This document shows, one piece after another, positions 24,292 through 32,657 of a stretch of DNA of 33,860 nucleotides (positions within the stretch are counted from its first letter, which is position 1; every line of letters begins with the position of its first letter). The stretch is from Bacteroidales bacterium (GTDB taxonomy: Bacteria > Bacteroidota > Bacteroidia > Bacteroidales > UBA932), in the NCBI GenBank assembly GCA_017477465.1, contig JAFUVU010000057.1, positions 1 to 33,860 of the forward strand. The letters run 5' to 3'. A program made the position numbers and the translations under genes. Under the pieces are notes generated by a model that did not search any database, was not told the origin of the DNA, and worked only from the letters and a program-made list of their open reading frames with translations.

Positions 24292-25446
24292 CTACCGCAC
24301 CTCGCCCGCTACAAACAGGTTCACAAGTGGCCTTAGCGGGGAATTGGTGGTGAGAGTTACCATAATTACCATATCCCCTTTGGGGAGCAGGGAAGTGTCC
24401 AGCGTAAAGCGGACACTTTCTTTTTGTCCCGGGGCGATATCGGTGACTGAGAGGGGCTGCAGGGCGGGGGATTCTGCATCGGCCTTGTAGAAATGGAGGG
24501 GCTGTTTTCCGCGGTTGGTGCAGGTGAAGCTGACATCGGCCTTGGAGCCTTTGGAGATGAATCCAAGATTTGCGGTGCTTGTCTCGAAGACAGGAAGAGC
24601 CGCTTCTATGCGCTGCTCATTTGTCCACGCGCCGAAGTTTTCCTGCGTCCAGGCTGTGATTTCCAGCGTCCCTGAGGCTTTTTTGCCGTTAAGGACGGGC
24701 GTTGCGCTGTAGATATTCTTGCCGTAGAGCTCTTTGCAGGCCGATACAGTGTAGGCAAGGGTGGCGGTGCTGCCGGCGGGGATAGGGTTGGGCGTAACGC
24801 TGATGGCAAGGTTTTCTGAGACATCGGCAAAGCTTACGCTGAGGGGTTTTCTGCCGAGATTGGCGACGGTGGCCGTTTCGCTTTGGCTGAGGCCCTGTTT
24901 CAGCGTCCCGGTTTTGAGCGTGCGGCTCTTTATGCCAAAATCCCCGAGCTTTTCTGCTCCGTAGAGCTCGCTCAGGGATTTTTTCTTTTCGTGGACTACG
25001 CCTCTAAGCCTCAAGACCACCGGCCGCTTGACTCCGGAGATGTAAACCGTCAGCGTCTTGTCAAAAGGCATGGCCCCGTCTTCGTTCTTGTAAGTGGCCG
25101 ATATAGTGGCGCTTTTGCCCGGCTGGACCGGCTCCCTGCTCCATTGGACATTTGTGCAGCCGCAGGAGGAAACCACCTCGAAGATGGCTATGGCCTCATT
25201 GCTTACGTTGGTGAGTGTGAAGGTGCAGTTCAGGGGACCGTCGGAGACGGAGACGTCGCCGAAGTCGTGGACTGTTTTGTCCCAGCTTACCACTGCGCTT
25301 TGCTCTGCAGGCTCCTGCGCATTAAGGCTGGCGGCCAGTTCGTCCACCGGAGCGGTGAACTGCTGCTGTGGTACGCTGTTTGCTTTGGGATTGCCGCAAG
25401 TGGCCAGGGCAAGAAAGAATATGACGGATGCAAAACTCATTTTCAT
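24292..25446 (-). CDS. DUF1573-domain lipoprotein
   Basis: The 384-residue protein begins MKMSFASVIFFLALATC (lipobox, Cys17) and contains the DUF1573 signature HDFGDVSVSDGPLNCTFTLTN...VVSSCGCTNVQWSREPVQPGKSATISATYKN in the first 140 residues. At least two further Ig-like repeats follow, with similar proline/glycine-rich ends (NPIPAGSTATLAYTV, DIAPGQKESVRFTL). Such proteins are common in Bacteroidota and of unknown function, probably periplasmic or surface adhesins or structural factors. The start lies 5 bp from a -7 box, so translation from a leaderless message is possible; the ATG at 25440 is an alternative. The gene is convergent with the lipoprotein at 23407 and divergent from the ferredoxin gene. 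Confidence 0.85.
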   Translation of the reverse strand: MKMSFASVIFFLALATCGNPKANSVPQQQFTAPVDELAASLNAQEPAEQSAVVSWDKTVHDFGDVSVSDGPLNCTFTLTNVSNEAIAIFEVVSSCGCTNVQWSREPVQPGKSATISATYKNEDGAMPFDKTLTVYISGVKRPVVLRLRGVVHEKKKSLSELYGAEKLGDFGIKSRTLKTGTLKQGLSQSETATVANLGRKPLSVSFADVSENLAISVTPNPIPAGSTATLAYTVSACKELYGKNIYSATPVLNGKKASGTLEITAWTQENFGAWTNEQRIEAALPVFETSTANLGFISKGSKADVSFTCTNRGKQPLHFYKADAESPALQPLSVTDIAPGQKESVRFTLDTSLLPKGDMVIMVTLTTNSPLRPLVNLFVAGEVR

Positions 25447-25451
25447 GTGCA

Positions 25452-25483
25452 CAAAGTTAGTTACAGTTCTTTTCAAAATCAAA
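25452..25483 (-). promoter_or_regulatory. Promoter of the DUF1573 gene
   Basis: On the minus strand TTTG (25480-25483) and TAACTTTG (25452-25459) lie 20 bp apart. The box ends 5 bp before ATG 25446, giving an almost leaderless transcript. Confidence 0.65.
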
Positions 25484-25492
25484 TTTAATGCC

Positions 25493-25500
25493 TACATTTG
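25493..25500 (+). promoter_or_regulatory. -7 box of the ferredoxin promoter
   Basis: TACATTTG matches TAnnTTTG; the upstream element is only TTTC-like (25471-25474). The divergent DUF1573 promoter lies just to the left. The leader to ATG 25543 is about 35 nt and A-rich. Confidence 0.55.
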
Positions 25501-25542
25501 CGTTCGGAAAAAAACAACACAACAATAAAAGCTTTTATAACT

Positions 25543-25716
25543 ATGCCTAGAATCATCAATCCAGACCTTTGTGTCTCCTGCGGCTCCTGCGCCGATGTAT
25601 GCCCTGTGGGCGCCATCACCGCCGGCGAAGCAGCCTACCAGATCAACCCCGACGAATGCATCGACTGCGGCGCCTGCGAAGGCACCTGCCCCAACGAAGC
25701 AATCAGCGAGGCTTAA
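25543..25716 (+). CDS. 2[4Fe-4S] ferredoxin
   Basis: This 57-residue protein has two CxxCxxCxxxC clusters, CVSCGSCADVCP and CIDCGACEGTCP, the clostridial-type 2[4Fe-4S] ferredoxin pattern. ATG 25543 (MPRIINPDLC) is the natural start. It is a small cytosolic electron carrier, the likely partner of the pyruvate:ferredoxin oxidoreductase at 29111 in the same window, though not in the same operon. It is a single-gene unit, bounded by its own promoter and a strong bidirectional terminator at 25731-25774. Confidence 0.95.
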   Translation: MPRIINPDLCVSCGSCADVCPVGAITAGEAAYQINPDECIDCGACEGTCPNEAISEA

Positions 25717-25730
25717 GTTAAATCAAAAAA

Positions 25731-25774
25731 ACAATAAAATAAGCTGTGACAAGCGTCACAGCTTATTTTATTGT
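25731..25774. terminator. Strong bidirectional terminator, 20-bp perfect stem
   Basis: ACAATAAAATAAGCTGTGAC (25731-25750) pairs perfectly with 25755-25774 around loop AAGC. A/T-rich outer arms give a T-rich tail on both strands. It separates the ferredoxin gene from the convergent M16 gene. Confidence 0.9.
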
Positions 25775-25790
25775 ATGGCAGCGGCCGGGA

Positions 25791-28655
25791 TTATTCGGCT
25801 TCTGCGGTGTTTGCGGGACGCATTACCAGTTCCGCGAAGTTGTCCTGGGACAGGATTTCCTTCAGGGTGTTCTGGATGAGTTCCTTGCTGAGGCCATCGA
25901 CTGCCTGGGCGTAGCTGGCGTCGCGGTCTTCACCTCTGAGGAGGAAGATTTCGATATTGTTCTTCCACCAGTTGTTGCGCTGACGGCTTTCAGGAATGTT
26001 CTTCTGGAGGTTCAGCTTGGCCATGTTGACTTCTTCGTCTGTGGGGCCTTCCTCGGCAAGTTCCTTGATGCCTTTGACTGCGAGTTCACGCAGTTTGTCG
26101 CAGAGGGCGGGTTTGCAGTCGAAGTATGTCTGGATCACGGCGCGCTCCTTGGGACGGCGGCTGAGGCTGGCGTTGGTGCTGGCTCCGTATGTGCCGCCTT
26201 CTTCCTCGCGCAGGGACTCGACATAGCGCATGTCAAGGATATAGGAGATGGCCTCCATAGCCGCTGACGTTGCGTATGAATAAGGCATGTCGGCAGAATA
26301 GACCTGCAGGACGGTGCTCTTGGGAGTCTGCATGTCGGCTTCGAAGATGTTCTGGACTTCACCCTTGACGATATCTACGTTGCGGTCGATCCAGTCGGTG
26401 GCTTTCTTGCCCTTGGGCAGTGAGCCGATGTACTTCTCTACCAGAGGTTTCAGTGCTTCGGGATTGACGTCGCCTACGATGACTACGCTTGCTCCGGCAG
26501 CATCGGCGAAGAGTTTGCGGTAATTCTTTTCGACTGTTGCGAGATTTGCTTTGGCGAGAACGTCGGCCGAAAGCATCTGGCGACGGGGATTGTCACCGTA
26601 GAGGGTCTTGTAAAGCTGGGTCTGGAGCTTGTAGTTGGGCTGATTTACGAGGTTGGGGAGGATGGCTTCGATCTGGTCGATGCCGTTCTGCCACTCTTCG
26701 CTGTCGAAGCGGGGATCGGTGAACTGCAGGTACAGCAGCTGGAATGCAGTCTCAAGGTCTTTGACGGTGCTGCGGCCGGTGATGCCATGCTCTACGCCGT
26801 CGATGAAGGGGCTCACGGAGACATTCTTGCCGGTGAGCATCTTGCTGAGGATGGTGCCGGAGAATGCGGAAACGCCGCTGTTGCTCTGGAACAGGGAGAA
26901 GATATTGCTGTCGAAGCTTGCGAGGTCTTCAGTGGGGATGAGGCTTTCACCGCCCTGTTTGGTGAGGGTGAACAGGATCTGGTCTTTCTGAAGGTCGGTG
27001 GGATAGACGACAACTTTTACGCCGTTCTTGAGGGTCCATTCGGTAGCGCCGTAGATGCTTGCGGCGGTCTTTTTGATCTTGGAACCTTTGAGCTTGGCGG
27101 GGTCGAGAAGGGCTTCGGGGATGTCTTCGCCTTCCGGTGCGGAAATGTCGGAAGCGTTGACTTCATTGATGACCTGGAGAATCTGCTCTGCGGTAGGAGT
27201 GGCGATGCCTTCCTTCTCAGGACCGCTGTAGAGGATTACCAAATTCTCGTTGCTGAAGAGCTGTGATGCAGCCTGGCTGATAGCGGCGGCGTTCATCTGG
27301 CCGAAGAGGGTTTCGATGAGCTCTTTTTCGTCGGCAGGCTCCATGATGGGCTCCTTGTCGAAGAAGTTTGACAGGATGGGATATACGAATTCCGGGTTCT
27401 GACGGGTGGCGGCGCGGTTTACGCGGGAATCCAGCATTGAGATGTAGTCGGTCTTTACGCGGTTGAATTCTGCGTCGGTGATGCCGTATTTCTTAAGACG
27501 GACAAGTTCGGTGTAGAATTCGCGGAAGCCGGGGAGGATGTTGTCTTCGCGGAGGGATACATCGCCCATCACAGCGTCGATATCTTCATAGATAAGGCTG
27601 CTGACGCCGAAGCTGCCGCCAAGATAAGGGGAACCGGGCTTGGAGGTGATGTCGGTGAAACGTTCGCGCATTACCATGCCGAGGACGCTCTCGATGAGGT
27701 CTGTAGCCTGGCCGAGGACGGTGGCGTTTGCAATCTCCGGAAGAGCTTCGCTGTGCCAGATGAGCTCGATGGAAGGCGAGGTGGTCTCAGGATCCGTTAC
27801 GATGCCAACGCGGGGTTCTGCATGGTCGGCAATTGTCTGGATGGGCTTTTTGAGGGGATTCTCCTTGGCGGGAATGGCACCGAAGAGAGCCTTGATCTGG
27901 GCCTCGGTGCGGTCCACGTCAACGTCTCCCACTACTACGACGGCCTGGTTGCCGGGATGATACCATGTGTGGTAGAAATCGGTGAGGCTTTCGTATTTGA
28001 AGGTCTCAAGATGCTCCTGCAGGCCGATGAGGGTGCACTGGGCGAGGGGAGAGTCGGCCCCGAAATAGTAGGGGAGACTGCGCTCCATGGTGCGCCACTG
28101 GGCGTTGCGGCGCTGACGGCGTTCCTCGATGATGACACCGCGCTCTGCGTCGATTTCCTTGGGTTCATTGATTACATAGTGGGAATAGTCCCTGAGGATC
28201 ATCAGGCAGCTGTCAACTACGCTTTCCCTTTCGACGGGGATGTTGTTGAGCATGTACTGAGTCTCTTCAAAGCCGGTGGAGGCGTTGATGTTGCGGCCGA
28301 ATTCTGCGCCGATGGAACGAAGGTAGTTGAGGATGCTCTTGCCGGGGAAATTCTGGGTGCCGTTGAAGCACATGTGCTCCAGGAAGTGGGCGAGGCCGTC
28401 CTGTTCGGGCTGCTTTTCCTGAATAGCGCCCACGTTGGTTGCCAGATAGAATTCCGCGCGGCCTTTGGGCAGCTCGTTGTGGCGGATGTAATAAGTGAGG
28501 CCATTGTCTAGATGTCCTACTCTGACCAGATCGGTTGAAGGGAGTTTGGGCATCTGGGAAAGCATTGCTTCCATCTGCTCACGCGAAGGTTGCTGTGCCA
28601 GCGCCAGCATTGTGCCAAGCGCAAGGGCTGTTAATGTAAGAAAGATTCGCTTCAT
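25791..28655 (-). CDS. M16-family zinc metallopeptidase (insulinase-like)
   Basis: The 954-residue exported protease has a signal peptide (MKRIFLTLTALALGTMLALA) cut near AQQ. The zinc motif HXXEH is HFLEH (His90, Glu93, His94) within DGLAHFLEHMCFNGT, with a downstream glutamate-rich RGVIIEERRQRRNAQWR that holds the third ligand. A second, inactive-type M16 half follows (ATEWTLKNGVKVVVYPTD), giving the two-domain pitrilysin-like arrangement. It probably degrades peptides in the periplasm or at the outer membrane. ATG 28655 is preferred over 28685 because the promoter lies between them. It has its own promoter and shares the terminator at 25731-25774. Confidence 0.92.
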   Translation of the reverse strand: MKRIFLTLTALALGTMLALAQQPSREQMEAMLSQMPKLPSTDLVRVGHLDNGLTYYIRHNELPKGRAEFYLATNVGAIQEKQPEQDGLAHFLEHMCFNGTQNFPGKSILNYLRSIGAEFGRNINASTGFEETQYMLNNIPVERESVVDSCLMILRDYSHYVINEPKEIDAERGVIIEERRQRRNAQWRTMERSLPYYFGADSPLAQCTLIGLQEHLETFKYESLTDFYHTWYHPGNQAVVVVGDVDVDRTEAQIKALFGAIPAKENPLKKPIQTIADHAEPRVGIVTDPETTSPSIELIWHSEALPEIANATVLGQATDLIESVLGMVMRERFTDITSKPGSPYLGGSFGVSSLIYEDIDAVMGDVSLREDNILPGFREFYTELVRLKKYGITDAEFNRVKTDYISMLDSRVNRAATRQNPEFVYPILSNFFDKEPIMEPADEKELIETLFGQMNAAAISQAASQLFSNENLVILYSGPEKEGIATPTAEQILQVINEVNASDISAPEGEDIPEALLDPAKLKGSKIKKTAASIYGATEWTLKNGVKVVVYPTDLQKDQILFTLTKQGGESLIPTEDLASFDSNIFSLFQSNSGVSAFSGTILSKMLTGKNVSVSPFIDGVEHGITGRSTVKDLETAFQLLYLQFTDPRFDSEEWQNGIDQIEAILPNLVNQPNYKLQTQLYKTLYGDNPRRQMLSADVLAKANLATVEKNYRKLFADAAGASVVIVGDVNPEALKPLVEKYIGSLPKGKKATDWIDRNVDIVKGEVQNIFEADMQTPKSTVLQVYSADMPYSYATSAAMEAISYILDMRYVESLREEEGGTYGASTNASLSRRPKERAVIQTYFDCKPALCDKLRELAVKGIKELAEEGPTDEEVNMAKLNLQKNIPESRQRNNWWKNNIEIFLLRGEDRDASYAQAVDGLSKELIQNTLKEILSQDNFAELVMRPANTAEAE

Positions 28656-28689
28656 ATTATAAATGAATTGTTTTGGATTTTCCAATTAA

Positions 28690-28721
28690 CAAAAATAATT
28701 AAATTTGTGACAAATTACAAG
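28690..28721 (-). promoter_or_regulatory. Promoter of the M16 gene
   Basis: On the minus strand CTTG (28718-28721) and TATTTTTG (28690-28697) are 20 bp apart; the -7 is a full match and the -33 is a 3/4 match. It lies over the leader of the divergent LysR-like gene. Confidence 0.6.
28700..28707 (+). promoter_or_regulatory. -7 box of the HTH protein promoter
   Basis: TAAATTTG fits TAnnTTTG. No well-spaced TTTG is upstream. It overlaps the opposing M16 promoter, so the two genes may compete, or the HTH protein could act on both. Confidence 0.45.
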
Positions 28722-28724
28722 AAT

Positions 28725-28979
28725 ATGCTGGAAGATAGCAAAATCCGTGCTTTTTTAACTGTTGTCGATGCGGGTTCCTTCACTGCGGCCGCAAAACGGC
28801 TGGGAATCACGCAACCGGCGGTAAGCGCCCAGATAGCTTCGCTGGAAGCCGCCGTGGGTTTTCCTCTTTTTAAACGGGTCCCATCACTTGCCCTTACCCC
28901 TTCCGGCGAGGTCTTTCTCGGCTATGCGCGCCGTATCCAACAAGCCTACGATTTAGCGAACAAGGCATTCGGCCAATAA
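28725..28979 (+). CDS. Short LysR-type HTH protein lacking the effector domain
   Basis: This 84-residue protein consists of the LysR winged helix-turn-helix only: LEDSKIRAFLTVVDAGSFTAAAKRLGITQPAVSAQIASLEAAVGFPLFKR, then LTPSGEVFLGYARRI and a short linker-helix start. LysR proteins are normally ~300 residues with a periplasmic-binding-like effector domain. Here the gene ends cleanly at TAA and a terminator begins 3 bp later, so this is not a frameshift with the remainder downstream. Stand-alone LysR-like HTH proteins do occur and would need ligand-independent control. It is divergent from the M16 gene, its likely target. A degraded full-length regulator is the alternative. Confidence 0.85.
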   Translation: MLEDSKIRAFLTVVDAGSFTAAAKRLGITQPAVSAQIASLEAAVGFPLFKRVPSLALTPSGEVFLGYARRIQQAYDLANKAFGQ

Positions 28980-28981
28980 AA

Positions 28982-29006
28982 AACGGCAGCCGGGAAGGCT
29001 GCCGTT
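28982..29006 (+). terminator. Terminator of the HTH protein gene
   Basis: AACGGCAGCC (28982-28991) pairs with GGCTGCCGTT (28997-29006) around GGGAA, with a T-rich run following. It begins 3 bp after the stop codon of the HTH gene. Confidence 0.85.
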
Positions 29007-29023
29007 AATTGTTTGGAAATTGT

Positions 29024-29102
29024 AAAAATAGCCTGCTTCAACGCTCCAGTCGCTTCGCGACCCTATTCCGGGCAAATGTCGCTTATGAAGCAGGCTATTT
29101 TT
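29024..29102. repeat. Variable-stem/conserved-loop element, copy 1
   Basis: AAAAATAGCCTGCTTCA (29024-29040) is an exact inverted repeat of 29086-29102. The 45-nt interior carries GTCGCTTCGCGACCCT (29049-29064) and TCCGGGCAAATG (29067-29078), separated by 2 nt; GTCGC-TTC-GCGAC is a small hairpin. Both blocks recur identically at 32709-32737, while the outer arms there are different. It lies 8 bp past the nifJ stop and on the minus strand ends in T5, so it can also terminate nifJ. Confidence 0.85.
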
Positions 29103-29110
29103 GATGATAA

Positions 29111-32100
29111 CTATTTGCCAGCCAGGCGCTTGTAGGTGTTCAGGCGCACTTTGGCAAACTCTTCCGTCTTCTGGAGGAGCTCCTGGGCGCTGTCGGGGAA
29201 CATCTTGTACAGGGAGGCAAAACGAACCTCACCTTTCAGGAAGTCCTGGAACTTGCTCCAGTCGGGCTCTTTGCTGTCGAGGCTGAACGGGTTCTTGTCT
29301 GTGCCTTCAAGAGCGGGGTTGTAGCGATACAGGTGCCAGTAACCGCACTCTACGGCCAGTTTCTCTTCCTTCTGGCTCAGGCCCATGCCGGCTTTGAGGC
29401 CGTGGTTGATACAAGGGCTGTAAGCGATGATGAGGGACGGGCCGTCGTAAGCTTCGGCTTCCTTGATGGCGTTGAAGAACTGTACGGGAGATGCGCCCAT
29501 AGCAACCTGTGCAACATACACATAGCCGTAGCTGATGGCCATCATGCCCAGGTCTTTCTTGCGAATCTTCTTACCGGAAGCGGCAAATTTGGCGATTGCG
29601 CCGATCGGGGTTGCCTTGGAGCTCTGTCCGCCGGTGTTGGAGTAAACCTCGGTGTCAAGGACAAGGACGTTCACATTCTCGCCGCTGGCAAGGACGTGGT
29701 CCAGACCGCCGTAGCCGATATCGTAGGAGGCACCGTCGCCGCCGAAGATCCACTGACTGCGGGAAGGAATGAAGTGCTGGTACTCAACCAGTTTCTTGCA
29801 GGCTTCGCAGTCGCAGTCTTTTGCGAGAGGGACAATCTTGTCGGCTACTTCGCGGGTGGAGGCGGCATCCTGAGGAGCCTCGAGCCACTTGGCTGCAAGG
29901 GCTTTGATGTCCTGGGAGCAGCACTCGCACTCAAGGGCTTTGCGCATTGCGCCGGCAACGGTTTCACGTGCACGGTCGGAACCTAACTTCATGCCGAGGC
30001 CGAATTCGCAGAAGTCCTCGAACAGGGAGTTGGCCCATGCGGGACCGTGACCTGCGGCATTTGTGCAGTACGGGCTGGCAGGGAAGGATGCGCCGTAGAT
30101 GGAGGAGCAACCGGTAGCGTTGGCAATCATCATGTGGTCGCCGAAGAGCTGGGTGATGGTCTTGATGTTAGGAGTTTCACCGCAACCTGCGCAGGCGCCG
30201 GAGAACTCGAACAGAGGCTGGGCGAACTGGCTGTTCTTCATGTTGGCCTTCTTGTCAACATACTCCTTGTAGCCCACTTTCTTGTTCAGGTAGTCGAATG
30301 CTGCCTGGTCTTCCTTGTCGTTGATGTAAGGAACCATGCTGAGGGCTTTGTCCTTTGCAAGGCAGACATCTACGCAGTTGCCGCAGCCGGTGCAGTCGTC
30401 AACTGAGATGGCGATGGCGTACTTGTATTCCTTGAGGTTGGCCTTGCCCTGGGCAAGTTTCACATTTGCAGGAACCTTGGCGGCCTCTTCTTCGGTGAGG
30501 AGGAAAGGACGGATGGCGGCGTGAGGGCAGACGAATGCGCAGGTGTTGCACTGGATACATTTTTCTGCATCCCAGGTGGGAACGTTCACGGCCACTCCGC
30601 GCTTCTCGAATGCTGCGGTGCCGGCGGGCATGGTACCATCGGCATAAGGCATGAAGGCGCTTACGGGGAGGGTGTCGCCGGCCTGGGCGTTCACGATGTC
30701 GGCAATGTCTTTGACGAAGGCAGGGGCCAGACGGTCCTTGTTCGGATTTTCGAACTTGGCAGTGAGGTTTGCCCATTCTGCGGGGACGTGGAGCTCTGTG
30801 TACTCGCCGCCGCGGTCAACGGCTGCGTAGTTCATGTTCACTACGTTTTCGCCCTTCTTGCCGTAGGACTTGACGATTGCGTCCTTCATGTATTTTACTG
30901 CATCCTCGTAGGGGATGATGCCGGTAATCTTGAAGAAGGCGCTCTGGAGAATGGTGTTGGTACGGTTTCCAAGGCCGATTTCAGCGGCAATCTTGGTAGC
31001 GTTGATGATGAACACGCGGATGTGCTTGCGGCCGATGATGGCTTTCACATTGTCCGGGATGTTCTTGATGGTCTCTTCTTCGTCCCAGAGGCTGTTCAGG
31101 AGGAGGGTGCCGCCTTCCTTGATGCCCTTGAGCACATCGTATTTCTTAAGGTATGAAGGGACGTGGCAGGCTACGAAGTCGGGGGTGTTCACCAGATAGG
31201 GAGCCTTGATGGGCTGCTGGCCGAAGCGCAGGTGAGAGCAGGTGTAACCGCCGGATTTCTTGGAGTCGTAGTCAAAGTAGGCCTGGCTGTAAAGGTCTGT
31301 GTGTGAGCCGATAATCTTGATGGTGTTCTTGTTGGCACCTACGGTACCGTCGGACCCCAGGCCATAGAACTTGCATTCGGTGGTGCCGGGCTTCACGATG
31401 GAAACTTCGCTCTTGATAGGGAGGCTCTTGAAGGTGACATCGTCCACAATGCCGATGGTGAAGTCGGCCTTGGGCTCCTTGGCGTCCAGGTTGTCAAAGA
31501 CGGAAACAATCTGGGCGGGTGTGGTGTCCTTGGAGGACAGGCCATAACGGCCGCCGATGATAAGGACGTTGTCGCGGCCCTGGAAGAGGGCTTTCACGTC
31601 GGTGAAAAGGGGTTCGCCCACGGCGCCGGGTTCCTTGGTGCGGTCCAGCACCGCAATGCGGCGGACGCTCTTGGGGAGCACGGAGAAGAAGTATTTCTCT
31701 GAGAAGGGACGATACAGGTGCACGGTTACCAGACCGTACTTCCGGCCGCGGCCGGCGAGGTAGTCGATGGTTTCCTTGATGGTTTCGGTGACACTGCCCA
31801 TGGCCACGATGATGTTCTCGGCGGTGGGGTCACCGTAATACTCGAAGGGACGGTAGCTGCGGCCGGTGAGCTCGGAGATTTCACCCATGTAGCGGGCTAC
31901 AATGTCCGGAACGGCTTCGTAGGCCTGGTTGCGGGTTTCCACGGCCTGGAAATAGACATCCCCGTTCTGGGCGGTACCGCGGGTAACAGGGGCGTCCGGG
32001 TTCAGGGCACGCTCGCGGAAACGGGCAAGGGCTTTCTCGGAAACCATGGCCTTGAGCTCTTCCTCGGGCAGGGCCTCAATCTTCTGGATTTCGTGGGAGG

Positions 32101-32632
32101 TGCGGAAACCGTCAAAGAAATGCAGGAACGGAATGCTGCTCTTGATGGTGGACAGATGGGCCACGGCGGCAATGTCCTGGGCTTCCTGTACGGAACCGGA
32201 GGCAATCATGGCAAAACCGGTCTGGCGGCAGGCCATCACATCCTGGTGGTCACCGAAGATGGAAAGGGCGTGGGATGCCAGGGCACGGGCGCTCACGTGG
32301 AACACGGTGGGAAGCATCTCGCCGGCAATCTTGTACATGTTGGGAATCATCAGCAGAAGTCCCTGGGAAGCGGTGAAGGTAGAAGTGAGGGCACCGGCCT
32401 GGAGGGAACCGTGCACAGCACCGGCAGCACCGGCTTCGCTCTGCATCTCCGTCACTTTCACGGTCTCGCCCCAGAGGTTCTTTTTGCCATGGGCGGCCCA
32501 CTCGTCGATGTTCTCGGCCATAGTGGAAGACGGCGTGATAGGATAGATGGCGGCATGCTCGCAGAACAGGTAAGCAATGTTGCTGGCGGCATAGTTACCA
32601 TCACAGGTGATGAATTTCTTTTCTTTTGCCAT
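29111..32632 (-). CDS. nifJ: Pyruvate:ferredoxin (flavodoxin) oxidoreductase
   Basis: This 1173-residue single-chain enzyme converts pyruvate and CoA to acetyl-CoA and CO2, reducing ferredoxin. The order is standard: domain I (CDGNYAASNIAYLFCEHAAIYPITPSS), the CoA and gamma-domain region, two [4Fe-4S] clusters (CIQCNTCAFVCP near residue 691; CTGCGNCVDVC near 752), then CAGCGE near 814 and the thiamine-diphosphate fold with GDGASYDIGYGGLDHVL (near 966) and VYSNTGGQSSKATP. The length matches the homodimeric NifJ type. ATG 32632 begins MAKEKKFITCDGNYAASN. It lies 25 bp behind fabD on the same strand. The short ferredoxin at 25543 is a likely electron acceptor. Confidence 0.97.
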   Translation of the reverse strand: MAKEKKFITCDGNYAASNIAYLFCEHAAIYPITPSSTMAENIDEWAAHGKKNLWGETVKVTEMQSEAGAAGAVHGSLQAGALTSTFTASQGLLLMIPNMYKIAGEMLPTVFHVSARALASHALSIFGDHQDVMACRQTGFAMIASGSVQEAQDIAAVAHLSTIKSSIPFLHFFDGFRTSHEIQKIEALPEEELKAMVSEKALARFRERALNPDAPVTRGTAQNGDVYFQAVETRNQAYEAVPDIVARYMGEISELTGRSYRPFEYYGDPTAENIIVAMGSVTETIKETIDYLAGRGRKYGLVTVHLYRPFSEKYFFSVLPKSVRRIAVLDRTKEPGAVGEPLFTDVKALFQGRDNVLIIGGRYGLSSKDTTPAQIVSVFDNLDAKEPKADFTIGIVDDVTFKSLPIKSEVSIVKPGTTECKFYGLGSDGTVGANKNTIKIIGSHTDLYSQAYFDYDSKKSGGYTCSHLRFGQQPIKAPYLVNTPDFVACHVPSYLKKYDVLKGIKEGGTLLLNSLWDEEETIKNIPDNVKAIIGRKHIRVFIINATKIAAEIGLGNRTNTILQSAFFKITGIIPYEDAVKYMKDAIVKSYGKKGENVVNMNYAAVDRGGEYTELHVPAEWANLTAKFENPNKDRLAPAFVKDIADIVNAQAGDTLPVSAFMPYADGTMPAGTAAFEKRGVAVNVPTWDAEKCIQCNTCAFVCPHAAIRPFLLTEEEAAKVPANVKLAQGKANLKEYKYAIAISVDDCTGCGNCVDVCLAKDKALSMVPYINDKEDQAAFDYLNKKVGYKEYVDKKANMKNSQFAQPLFEFSGACAGCGETPNIKTITQLFGDHMMIANATGCSSIYGASFPASPYCTNAAGHGPAWANSLFEDFCEFGLGMKLGSDRARETVAGAMRKALECECCSQDIKALAAKWLEAPQDAASTREVADKIVPLAKDCDCEACKKLVEYQHFIPSRSQWIFGGDGASYDIGYGGLDHVLASGENVNVLVLDTEVYSNTGGQSSKATPIGAIAKFAASGKKIRKKDLGMMAISYGYVYVAQVAMGASPVQFFNAIKEAEAYDGPSLIIAYSPCINHGLKAGMGLSQKEEKLAVECGYWHLYRYNPALEGTDKNPFSLDSKEPDWSKFQDFLKGEVRFASLYKMFPDSAQELLQKTEEFAKVRLNTYKRLAGK

Positions 32633-32657
32633 AATTAGTTAGAGTTTATGTAATTAG

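Noticed and set aside
25731-25774. 20-bp hairpin as a third copy of the variable-stem element
   Set aside because: The 4-nt loop lacks the conserved core; it is a normal bidirectional terminator.
28980-29110. Remainder of the LysR effector domain downstream of the short HTH gene
   Set aside because: The segment holds a terminator and the palindromic element; no coding frame with LysR similarity is present.
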